Of a stretch of 18,621 nt of DNA, positions 1-5,572 are shown piece after piece (within the stretch, counting starts at the first letter, position 1; each line of letters opens with the position of its first letter). This stretch comes from AR5 sp035762565 (GTDB lineage: Bacteria; Methylomirabilota; Methylomirabilia; Rokubacteriales; CSP1-6). The stretch covers positions 1 to 18,621 of the forward strand of contig DASTOJ010000144.1 of the NCBI GenBank assembly GCA_035762565.1. Direction: 5' to 3'. A program made the translations under genes and the position numbers. Under the pieces are notes generated by a model, which did not search any database, was not told the origin of the DNA, and was given only the letters and a program-made list of their open reading frames with translations.

Positions 1-142
1 GGTCCGTGCCGTAGGCCTTCTCGTCCAGCATCAGCTGCACGACGTCGCCCGGCAGGAGGCGTGGCAGCGCGAAGACGATGAAGGTGGCGATCAGCAGCGA
101 GGGGACGGCGACGAGCAGTCGCCGCAGGACGTAGAGCCGCAT
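1..142 (-). CDS. ABC transporter permease, DppB/OppB type (N-terminal part, truncated by window edge)
   Basis: Only the first 47 codons are in the window. The ATG is at 142 and the reading frame runs off position 1. The visible protein begins MRLYVLRRLLVAVPSLLIAT, then a hydrophobic segment and a LPGD motif at about residues 30-33. The pattern M-R-x-Y-x-L-R-R-L-L, a first membrane helix of about 20 residues, then a P-G-D turn is the standard N terminus of inner-membrane permeases of the dipeptide/oligopeptide/nickel ABC family. It follows the solute-binding protein gene on the same strand after 55 nt, as expected for such an importer. No Shine-Dalgarno precedes the ATG; the upstream bases are the end of a GC hairpin, so translation may be weak or coupled. 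Second permease and ATPase genes presumably follow outside the window. Confidence 0.85.
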   Translation of the reverse strand, partial: MRLYVLRRLLVAVPSLLIATFIVFALPRLLPGDVVQLMLDEKAYGTD

Positions 143-150
143 GCGGTGGC

Positions 151-185
151 GGCGGCGGCCGGGGGCCGGGGGCCCGGCCGCCGCC
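151..185 (-). repeat. Intercistronic inverted repeat between binding protein and permease
   Basis: Two perfectly complementary 13-base arms, GGCGGCGGCCGGG at 151-163 and CCCGGCCGCCGCC at 173-185, flank a 9-base loop. They lie wholly between the binding-protein stop and the permease start. No T tract follows on the minus strand, so this is not a classical intrinsic terminator. Such hairpins after binding-protein genes are known to protect the upstream mRNA or to cut read-through, so that binding protein outnumbers permease. That role is inference here. Confidence 0.65.
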
Positions 186-197
186 GCGCGGCTCCTG

Positions 198-1853
198 CTA
201 CTTGTCCAGCCAGGCGGCCGTCAGGCGGCCGCCGTAGTCGTAGCCGTTGTTGGGGCTGTAGTTCTTCACGTGGGCGTCCCAGGCCGTCACCACCCTGGCC
301 GAGCCGCCGACGCCGAAGTATCCCGCCTCCGAGATGTGGCGCTGGGCGTCGAACACGATCTCGCGCCGCTTCTTGGGGTCGGTCATCCGCCGCTGGGCGT
401 GGATCAGGTCGTTCAGCTTGGCGTCATTGACGCCCATGATGTTGATGGGCGAGCCCGGCGTGTAGGGCCGCGCGAGGTAGCTGTCGGGCTCGCTGTAGCT
501 GGGGATGAGCCCGGCCATCATCTTGTCGAACTTCCCAAAGATCGTGGAGGAGATGAAGGCGCCGTACTCCTTGAGCTTCAGCTCGGCGTCCAGGCCGGCC
601 GCCTTCCAGTTCTTCACGAGGATCTGGACGTAGTCCATGTAGTCGGGTCCGTAACCGGCGGTCGTCTCCAGCGTCGTCTTGAAGCCGGCGCCCAGCCCGG
701 CCTCGGCCAGCAGCCGCTTCGCCTCGGGAATGCTGAATTCGAAGTTCTTCCTGCCCTCGGGCCCCAGCTGGTCGATCGGAATCGACCACTCGGCGAAGCC
801 GGCCGGCACGATCGGGTTGGGCACCCACTGGCCGAGCGAGAACGCGTTGCTCTCGAAAATCTCGACCAGGCTCGTGGCCCGCGCCAGCGCACGCCGCACG
901 CGCACGTCCTTGAACGGCTCATCGGCCAGCCGCACGCCGACGAAGCCGGTGACCAGCCACGGGTACTCCATGGTCTGCAGCCCTGGCTTGCGCTGCTTGG
1001 CGACCGGCAGGTCGAGGCGGCGCACCACCTGCTGGTACTCGGGCGCGAAGTCGAACTTGCCGGCCAGCCAGGCGGCCAGCCGCGACGAGGGATCGCGGTC
1101 GACCGTCAGCTCGACGCCGTCGGCGTAAGGCAGGCCTGACACGAAGTAACCGGGGTTGCGCGCGAAGATCATGCGCACGTTCGGCTCCCACCGCTCCATC
1201 ATCCAGGGCCCGCTGCCGATCACCGCCTCCGGCCGCTTGAGGTCACCGAACTTCTCGACGGCCTCCCGGGCGACGATCCAGGTGGAGGTCGAGGCCAGCG
1301 CGTCCGGGAACCACGCGTACGGCTCCTTGAGCGTGAACTTGACCGTGTACTTGTCGGGCGCCTCGACCTTGTCCACCATCTCGAGTGTCGGCCGGTTGCC
1401 GTTGTTCTTCGTGGACTGGAAGCGCTCGTAGGTGTAGCGGACGTCCTCGGCCGTCAGCTCGCGGCCGTTCACCGGCGGCTTGGGATGCCACCGGACACCC
1501 TTCTTGAGCTTGAACACGTAGGTCGTGTCGGTCTCCCGCGTCCACGACTCGGCCAAGTCGGGCTCGACGGGGTAGGTGCCCGGCTTCACCGAGGCGCCCG
1601 CCTTCACCTTCACCAGGCGGCTGTGCGTGAACGACAGGGGGATCATGGTCGCGAACGAAGTAGTCTGGTGGGGATCGAAGCCGACCGCGTCGAGCAGGTT
1701 GCAGAGCCGGAACACACCGCCGCGCTTGGGAGTCTGCGCCGTGGCCGGGCTTGCCGCCAGCTGCGGCCCTGTCACCGCCAGGGCGAGGGCGCCGGCGCCG
1801 GCCTCGAGGACCTCGCGACGGGACAGATCGTGGTCGACGGGGGTCCGGCTCAT
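198..1853 (-). CDS. ABC transporter substrate-binding protein, family 5 (peptide/nickel type), Tat-exported
   Basis: The 551-residue product is a periplasmic solute-binding protein of the SBP_bac_5 (DppA/OppA/NikA) family. Residues 10-40 form a twin-arginine signal: LSRREVL, a hydrophobic stretch GALALAV, and an A-x-A-like site near residue 39. Tat export suggests the protein folds before export. The mature part shows family hallmarks: EPDLAESW, TYVFKLKKGVRWHPK, LTAEDVRYTYER, GSGPWMME and FKDVRVRRALARA. Length is typical. The ATG at 1853 has a consensus AGGAGG at 1864-1859, spaced 5 nt, which fixes the start. It lies 25 nt after an acyl-CoA dehydrogenase gene and before a permease. The ligand cannot be read from sequence; the neighbouring acyl-CoA dehydrogenases make an acyl or carboxylate compound as plausible as a peptide. 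Confidence 0.9.
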   Translation of the reverse strand: MSRTPVDHDLSRREVLEAGAGALALAVTGPQLAASPATAQTPKRGGVFRLCNLLDAVGFDPHQTTSFATMIPLSFTHSRLVKVKAGASVKPGTYPVEPDLAESWTRETDTTYVFKLKKGVRWHPKPPVNGRELTAEDVRYTYERFQSTKNNGNRPTLEMVDKVEAPDKYTVKFTLKEPYAWFPDALASTSTWIVAREAVEKFGDLKRPEAVIGSGPWMMERWEPNVRMIFARNPGYFVSGLPYADGVELTVDRDPSSRLAAWLAGKFDFAPEYQQVVRRLDLPVAKQRKPGLQTMEYPWLVTGFVGVRLADEPFKDVRVRRALARATSLVEIFESNAFSLGQWVPNPIVPAGFAEWSIPIDQLGPEGRKNFEFSIPEAKRLLAEAGLGAGFKTTLETTAGYGPDYMDYVQILVKNWKAAGLDAELKLKEYGAFISSTIFGKFDKMMAGLIPSYSEPDSYLARPYTPGSPINIMGVNDAKLNDLIHAQRRMTDPKKRREIVFDAQRHISEAGYFGVGGSARVVTAWDAHVKNYSPNNGYDYGGRLTAAWLDK

Positions 1854-1865
1854 GGCGTCCTCCTT

Positions 1866-1891
1866 GACGGGCGCGCGCTCAGCGCGCCGTC
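1866..1891 (-). repeat. Inverted repeat at the acyl-CoA dehydrogenase / binding-protein junction
   Basis: GACGG plus CGCGC (1866-1876, with one bulged G) pairs with GCGCG plus CCGTC (1882-1891) around the loop GCTCA. This gives about a 10-bp stem. It covers the stop codon of the acyl-CoA dehydrogenase and ends just before the Shine-Dalgarno of the binding protein, so it could modulate coupling or mRNA processing between the two. There is no T tract. Confidence 0.5.
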
Positions 1892-2937
1892 AGCTCACCC
1901 CACAACCGATCGGCGCCGGCGGCGGCGACGCGCCGTCCCAGCTGCATGGCCCAGCGGCTCTCGCTGCCGAACTCGGCGCGCCACGACCACAGCCGGCGGG
2001 TGGAGAAGTGCAGCGCGTGCTCGTAGGTGAAGCCGATGGCGCCGTGGACCTGGTGCGCGATGCCGGCGCCGACGCCGGCGGCCTCGCCGGCCCGCACCTT
2101 GGCGGCGGCGACCTCGAAGTCGGGCTCGCCGCGATCGGCGGCGCGGAACGCGTGCTCGGCGGCGATGCCGGCGGCGGCCACGTGGCCCGCCAGGATCGCC
2201 AGGTTGTGCTGGATCGCCTGGAAGTTGCCGATCGGCCGCCCGAACTGCCTGCGCTCGGTCGCGTAGCGCACCGACTGCTCGAGCAGCGACTCCAGCGCGC
2301 CGGCCATCTGCGCCGCGCGCACCATCGCGCCGTAGACGGTCACCGCCTCGGCGCTCACCCCGGGGCCGGCGGGCGCGGCGCCGAGGACCCCGGCGGCCTC
2401 GAAGGCGAGCGTGTCGCGGGGCTCGAGCGCCAGGTTGCGATCCGCCGTCACGCGCCCGGCGCCGCGCCCGACCAGGGCGATCATCGGGCCCCCGTCGCTC
2501 TCGGCCACGACCACGACGTGGCCCGCCACCGCGCCCCACGGCACGCGGCTGGCCGTCCCGCTCAACCGCCACGAGCCGCCCGCGCGCGCCAGGCGCAGCC
2601 GCTCGCCCTCGTGCACCGGCGCCAGCGTGAGCGGGCCGAGTGGCACCTCGAGCCCGGCCTGGGCCAGGAGCCAGCTGCCGACGATCGTCTCCGCCAGCGG
2701 CACCGGTGCGGGGTGCTTGCCGGCGGCACGCACGACCACGTGGGCGTCGGCCCAGGTGCCGCCGGCGCCACCGCCCGCCTCCGGCACGAGCGGCAGCGTG
2801 AGCCCACCCTCCTCGAGCGCGCGCCAAAGCTTGTCCGGCCAGGCGCCCTTCTCGGCCGACTCGATCAGCTCCTTGGTGACGAGGTCGCTGAAGAGCCGGG
2901 TGACGGCGGGAGCCAGCAGCCCTCCCAGCTCACTCAT
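1879..2937 (-). CDS. Acyl-CoA dehydrogenase, small/beta-type subunit
   Basis: The 352-residue product belongs to the acyl-CoA dehydrogenase superfamily (FAD-dependent alpha,beta-desaturation of acyl-CoA thioesters). The N-terminal helical half (1-110) is shortened and the middle beta domain (110-190) diverges, lacking a clear SEPxxGSD flavin motif. The C-terminal domain is well kept: YATERRQFGRPIGNFQAIQH at 225-244, and HQVHGAIGFTYEHALH at 295-310 followed by RR. This layout resembles the FadE partner subunits of alpha2beta2 acyl-CoA dehydrogenases in Mycobacterium steroid catabolism, where two different subunits complete one flavin site. The upstream gene encodes a fuller homologue, which fits. 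I chose the ATG at 2937 because the frame upstream is intercistronic hairpin sequence. The Shine-Dalgarno is weak. Substrate unknown. Confidence 0.85.
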   Translation of the reverse strand: MSELGGLLAPAVTRLFSDLVTKELIESAEKGAWPDKLWRALEEGGLTLPLVPEAGGGAGGTWADAHVVVRAAGKHPAPVPLAETIVGSWLLAQAGLEVPLGPLTLAPVHEGERLRLARAGGSWRLSGTASRVPWGAVAGHVVVVAESDGGPMIALVGRGAGRVTADRNLALEPRDTLAFEAAGVLGAAPAGPGVSAEAVTVYGAMVRAAQMAGALESLLEQSVRYATERRQFGRPIGNFQAIQHNLAILAGHVAAAGIAAEHAFRAADRGEPDFEVAAAKVRAGEAAGVGAGIAHQVHGAIGFTYEHALHFSTRRLWSWRAEFGSESRWAMQLGRRVAAAGADRLWGELTAR

Positions 2938-2945
2938 CTGCTCAC

Positions 2946-3015
2946 GTGGGGGGCCCCGACATGGCCCCCCACACCCCCCCGCGCTCGGAGCGCCCCGGGG
3001 GACCCGTGGCGCTCC
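2946..3015 (-). repeat. Two tandem inverted repeats between the paired acyl-CoA dehydrogenase genes
   Basis: First dyad: GTGGGGGGCC at 2946-2955 and GGCCCCCCAC at 2963-2972, perfect 10-bp arms around CCGACAT. Second dyad: GGAGCGCC at 2987-2994 and GGCGCTCC at 3008-3015, perfect 8-bp arms. Together they fill most of the 94-nt gap between the two genes. This may be a dispersed intergenic palindromic element or an mRNA-stabilising structure. No T run follows, so full termination is unlikely. Confidence 0.6.
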
Positions 3016-3031
3016 TCGATCACCCGGGTGG

Positions 3032-4180
3032 TCATCGCAGTCCCAATCCCCGCGCAATGATTCCTCGCAGTACTTCCCGGGTGCCGCCGCGCAGCGAGAA
3101 CGAGGGGGCGCGCTGCACGAGGTAGCCGAGCGTCTGCTGCAGGTCGGTGCCGGAGTCGAGCGTGGGCTCGAGGTCGAGCAGCGCGTGGACGATCTCCGGG
3201 ATCGACTGCTCGAAGGTGGTCCCCACGTCCTTGACCACCGCCGCCTCGAGGTTGGGGTTCTGGCCCGCCTGGAGCATGCCGGCGACGGACAGCGACATCT
3301 GCCGGAGCGTGGTGAGCTGCGCCACGAGCCGCCCGATGACCTCGGCGGCCCGGGGATCGGGCGAGGCGCCCGCCGCGCGGATCAGCTCGAGGATCAGCGC
3401 GATGCTGGAGAGATAGCGCTCGGGCCCGCTCCGCTCGTAGGCCAGTTCAGTCGTCACCTGCTTCCAGCCGTCCCCCTCGGCGCCGACCCGCATGTCCTCC
3501 GGCACGAAGGCGTCCTGGAAGACCACCTCGTTGAAGTCGTGCGACCCGGCCAGGTTGATGATCGGGCGGATGGTGATGCCGGGCGATCTCAGGTCGACCA
3601 GGAACTGCGACAGGCCCTCGTGCTTCTTGTCGGGGACGACCGCGGTGCGGAAGAGCGCGATGGCGTACTGGCTGCGGTGGGCGTTGCTCGTCCACACCTT
3701 GGTGCCGTTGACGACGTAGCCCCCGTCCGTGCGCACCGCCCGTGTGCGGATCGAGGCGAGGTCGGAGCCCGAGTCGGGCTCGCTCATGCCGATGGCGAAG
3801 GAGAGCTCGCCGCGGACGATCTGCGGCAGGAAGCGCTCGCGCTGGGCCTCGGTGCCGAAGCGCAGCAGCAGCGGCCCGCTCTGCCGCTCGGCCACCCAGT
3901 GCGCCCCGGCCGGCGCGCCCGCCGCCAGCAGCTCCTCCAGCAGCACGTAGCGCTCGAGGAACGAGCGCTCCTGGCCGCCGTAGCGCTTGGGCCACGTGAG
4001 GCCGATGAACCCGCGGGCACCCATCCTGCGGCTGAAGTCGGGATCGAAGCCGCCCCACGAGCGCGCTCGGCGGACCGAGGGCCGGTCGCCCAGCGCCGCG
4101 CGCAGGAACGCGCGCACCTCGTCGCGGAAGGCCTCGGCCTCAGGCGGCAGGCTGCGCAGCTCGAAGTGGAACACGCTCAC
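3032..4180 (-). CDS. Acyl-CoA dehydrogenase, full-length-type subunit
   Basis: The 382-residue FAD-dependent acyl-CoA dehydrogenase has all three family regions. They are an N-terminal helical domain with GFIGLTWPKRYGG (58-70), a middle domain with FAIGMSEPDSGSD (128-140) and VWTSNAH (162-168), and a C-terminal domain ending in RGGTREVLRGIIARGLGL. The segment TELAYERSGPERY (244-256) carries glutamates that could be the catalytic base in the non-medium-chain arrangement; this is not proven. Start candidates are GTG at 4180 or GTG at 4174, and neither has a Shine-Dalgarno. The gene is first in the minus-strand operon and sits 94 nt upstream of a second, reduced homologue, suggesting a heteromeric enzyme. 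It probably feeds electrons to electron-transfer flavoprotein. The acyl substrate is unknown. Confidence 0.9.
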   Translation of the reverse strand: MSVFHFELRSLPPEAEAFRDEVRAFLRAALGDRPSVRRARSWGGFDPDFSRRMGARGFIGLTWPKRYGGQERSFLERYVLLEELLAAGAPAGAHWVAERQSGPLLLRFGTEAQRERFLPQIVRGELSFAIGMSEPDSGSDLASIRTRAVRTDGGYVVNGTKVWTSNAHRSQYAIALFRTAVVPDKKHEGLSQFLVDLRSPGITIRPIINLAGSHDFNEVVFQDAFVPEDMRVGAEGDGWKQVTTELAYERSGPERYLSSIALILELIRAAGASPDPRAAEVIGRLVAQLTTLRQMSLSVAGMLQAGQNPNLEAAVVKDVGTTFEQSIPEIVHALLDLEPTLDSGTDLQQTLGYLVQRAPSFSLRGGTREVLRGIIARGLGLR

Positions 4181-4190
4181 GGTGCCGACT

Positions 4191-4219
4191 GCAATAGCAC
4201 GACGCGCGCGAGGCCGCAA
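4191..4219 (-). promoter_or_regulatory. Possible sigma-70-type promoter of the acyl-CoA dehydrogenase/ABC operon
   Basis: On the minus strand TTGCGG (4219-4214) and TATTGC (4196-4191) are separated by 17 nt. The predicted start site near 4184 would leave only about 4 nt before the GTG at 4180. Both hexamers match consensus only in their first three bases, so this is weak. Confidence 0.3.
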
Positions 4220-4227
4220 CCGCAGCC

Positions 4228-4239
4228 TGGGGGCCCCCA
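4228..4239. repeat. Perfect 12-bp palindrome between divergent operons
   Basis: TGGGGGCCCCCA is a perfect palindrome lying just upstream of both the minus-strand acyl-CoA dehydrogenase promoter candidate and the plus-strand toxin-antitoxin promoter. It could be a regulator site. In sequence this GC-rich a G/C palindrome can also arise by chance. Confidence 0.3.
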
Positions 4240-4257
4240 AATCGCGGCGGGCACAGC

Positions 4258-4287
4258 TTGACAGGGAGTAGCCACCAAGCCTAGGCT
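4258..4287 (+). promoter_or_regulatory. Promoter of the toxin-antitoxin operon
   Basis: A perfect -35 TTGACA lies at 4258-4263 and a -10-like TAGGCT (TAnnnT) at 4282-4287, with an 18-nt spacer. The predicted start is near 4294, giving a leader of about 36 nt that contains GAGGAGA at 4316-4322, a strong Shine-Dalgarno for the GTG at 4330. Confidence 0.55.
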
Positions 4288-4309
4288 TCCATTTCGGAAC
4301 CATTATGGT
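4277..4309. promoter_or_regulatory. Candidate autoregulatory operator: two palindromes
   Basis: AAGCCTAGGCTT (4277-4288) is a perfect palindrome covering the -10 hexamer. ACCAT-T-ATGGT (4299-4309) is a second perfect dyad just after the predicted start site. Their centres are about 21-22 bp apart, two helical turns, so both face the same side of the DNA. Ribbon-helix-helix antitoxins of the FitA type commonly bind paired inverted repeats in their own promoter, which is what this placement suggests. Confidence 0.55.
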
Positions 4310-4329
4310 ATCCGAGAGGAGACAGGCAG

Positions 4330-4572
4330 GTGGCGACACTGACCATCAAGAACGTGCCCGATCGACTTGTTCAACGGCTGAAGAGCCAAGCGGTCCTTCA
4401 CCGGCGGAGTCTCAATCTTGAAGTCATCGCCTGCCTGGAGGCCGCGGCACTGCCCACTCCGCTCGACCCCGAGGCCCTTCTCGCCAGGGCACGGGCCGTC
4501 CGCGTGACACCGGTGGGGCTGAAGCTGACGGATGAGCTTCTGAAAGAGCTGAAATCCGACGGCCGGTCGTGA
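4330..4572 (+). CDS. Antitoxin, FitA-like ribbon-helix-helix protein
   Basis: This 80-residue protein begins MATLTIKNVPDRLVQRLKSQ, the short beta strand plus two helices of an Arc/MetJ ribbon-helix-helix DNA-binding domain (about residues 1-40). The C-terminal half (PTPLDPEALLARARAVRVTP and on) would wrap around and neutralise the toxin. The sequence TIKNVPDRLVQRLKSQA is characteristic of FitA-type antitoxins paired with PIN toxins. The GTG start at 4330 has a strong Shine-Dalgarno 8 nt upstream. The stop overlaps the toxin start by 4 nt (GTGA), so translation is coupled. The protein is expected to repress its own promoter, with the toxin as co-repressor. Confidence 0.9.
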   Translation: MATLTIKNVPDRLVQRLKSQAVLHRRSLNLEVIACLEAAALPTPLDPEALLARARAVRVTPVGLKLTDELLKELKSDGRS

Positions 4573-4970
4573 TCGTCGTCGATACCAACCTGGTCGTCTA
4601 TTTCTGGATCAGCGGTGAGAGGACGGCCCACGCGGAGGCCGTGCTGCGCCGGGACGCGGCCTGGGCGGCGCCGGTGCTGTGGCGGTCCGAGTTTCGTAGT
4701 GCGCTCATCAGGCTCGTGCGCCTGCAGGCCGTCACGCTCGATTTCGCACATGACGTCGTGACAAGGGCCGAACAGGCCATGTCTGGACGGGAGTACAGCG
4801 TCGTCTCCCACCGAGTGCTCACGCTCGCCGAGCGCTCGGGGTGCTCGGCCTACGATTGCGAGTTCGTTGCCCTGGCCGCCGACCTGGGCGTTCCGCTCGT
4901 GACGAGCGACGCCCACGTGTTACGCGCCTTTCCCGATCGCGCGGTTTCGCCCGAAGTATTCAGCGTCTGA
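4569..4970 (+). CDS. PIN-domain ribonuclease toxin, VapC/FitB family
   Basis: The 133-residue PIN-domain protein has the four acidic metal-binding residues of active VapC RNases in place: D5 (VVDTNLVV), E41 (RSEFRSAL), D96 (AYDCEFVALA) and D114 (VTSDAHVL). It is therefore probably an intact toxin that cleaves RNA (many relatives cut tRNA or rRNA) when its antitoxin is degraded. The GTG start overlaps the antitoxin stop. The target RNA cannot be told from sequence. The stop at 4970 is 6 nt from the end of a convergent gene. Confidence 0.92.
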   Translation: MIVVDTNLVVYFWISGERTAHAEAVLRRDAAWAAPVLWRSEFRSALIRLVRLQAVTLDFAHDVVTRAEQAMSGREYSVVSHRVLTLAERSGCSAYDCEFVALAADLGVPLVTSDAHVLRAFPDRAVSPEVFSV

Positions 4971-4976
4971 CGCGAG

Positions 4977-5285
4977 TCAGCGCCCGAAGAATCCGCCCTT
5001 CGGGCGGGCGTGGGCGTGGAAGTGGTCGGGGATGTTGCGCATGTGGCCGTCGATCCAGAACTCGCCCACCCTCTCGGCGGCGACTTCCCGCAGGCGCGCC
5101 TGCATGTGGCGCAGATGGTCGTCGGGCGGCTCGGTGCCGTGGAAGCGCCAGACGACCATCGGCACCTCGCAGATGTCGCACTCGGCGATCCAGCAGATCT
5201 CGTCCTCGTGATACCAGGGCGTGATCCGCGCCGCCTGGCACAGCTCGCAGTCGTCGACGCGAGTGAGGCCTTCGGGCGTCTTCAC
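4977..5285 (-). CDS. Small HIT-like protein with a zinc-ribbon-type cysteine cluster
   Basis: This 102-residue protein (GTG at 5285) has CELC at 13-16 and further cysteines at 31, 36 and 39 (CWIAECDIC), which could hold a metal. Near its end NIPDHFHAHARP contains H88-x-H90-x-H92. The spacing CxxC, then GVPM-like VPMVVWRFHG, then a helical stretch and iPdH-x-H-x-H resembles the core of histidine-triad (HIT) nucleotide hydrolases/transferases, although it is shorter than usual. The histidine triad is seen directly; assignment to HIT is inference. No Shine-Dalgarno precedes the GTG. It is convergent with the toxin and divergent from the small acidic protein gene. It might alternatively be an uncharacterised zinc protein without catalysis. 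Confidence 0.75.
   Translation of the reverse strand: MKTPEGLTRVDDCELCQAARITPWYHEDEICWIAECDICEVPMVVWRFHGTEPPDDHLRHMQARLREVAAERVGEFWIDGHMRNIPDHFHAHARPKGGFFGR
4981..5006. terminator. Possible bidirectional terminator hairpin between convergent genes
   Basis: CGCCCGAAG (4981-4989) pairs perfectly with CTTCGGGCG (4998-5006) around an 8-nt loop, beginning 11 nt after the toxin stop. It lies inside the last codons of the convergent HIT-like gene. No T tract follows on either strand, so termination would be weak or Rho-assisted. Confidence 0.3.
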
Positions 5286-5340
5286 TGGCGTAGCGCTTGC
5301 TGGTTGTGGAAGACACGCAACTCAGACGGGAGGGTACGTG

Positions 5341-5532
5341 ATGGCAGAGGACCCTCGGCTCGAAGACAACGCCCCGGATCAGTTGAGCCCTGACCGTGCC
5401 CTGGCGAACAGCCTCGGCTCGAGCCGTAGCCAACGGGTCGGCGACAGCGGCCCGATCGCCAACCCCACGGTCTCGTTTCCCGACGAGCCCGCCGCGGACG
5501 AAGCCGCCCCGGAACAGGAGGGGGCGCGCTGA
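5341..5532 (+). CDS. Small acidic hydrophilic protein of unknown function
   Basis: The ATG at 5341 is preceded by GGGAGGG at 5328-5334, a strong Shine-Dalgarno at good spacing, which is the main reason to believe this 63-residue gene. The product starts MAEDPRLEDNAPDQLSPDRA and ends in an Asp/Glu/Ala/Pro-rich tail (DEPAADEAAPEQEGAR). It has no Cys, Trp, Tyr, His, Lys or Met after the first residue, and no membrane segment. It is probably intrinsically disordered. I recognise no family. A hairpin follows the stop. It is divergent from the HIT-like gene, with 55 nt between them. Confidence 0.6.
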   Translation: MAEDPRLEDNAPDQLSPDRALANSLGSSRSQRVGDSGPIANPTVSFPDEPAADEAAPEQEGAR

Positions 5533-5544
5533 GGCACCGTGTAT

Positions 5545-5566
5545 GGGGAGCCACGCAGAGCTCCCC
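5545..5566. terminator. Hairpin between convergent genes
   Basis: GGGGAGC (5545-5551) and GCTCCCC (5560-5566) form a 7-bp stem with an 8-nt loop in the 40-nt gap between the small acidic protein gene and the convergent FMN enzyme gene. It lacks a good U tract but is well placed to act in both directions. Confidence 0.4.
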
Positions 5567-5572
5567 CCAATC

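Noticed and set aside
141..1139. Long plus-strand open frames opposite the binding-protein gene
   Set aside because: Their composition is that of antisense GC-rich codons, there are no family motifs, and the minus-strand gene is unambiguous.
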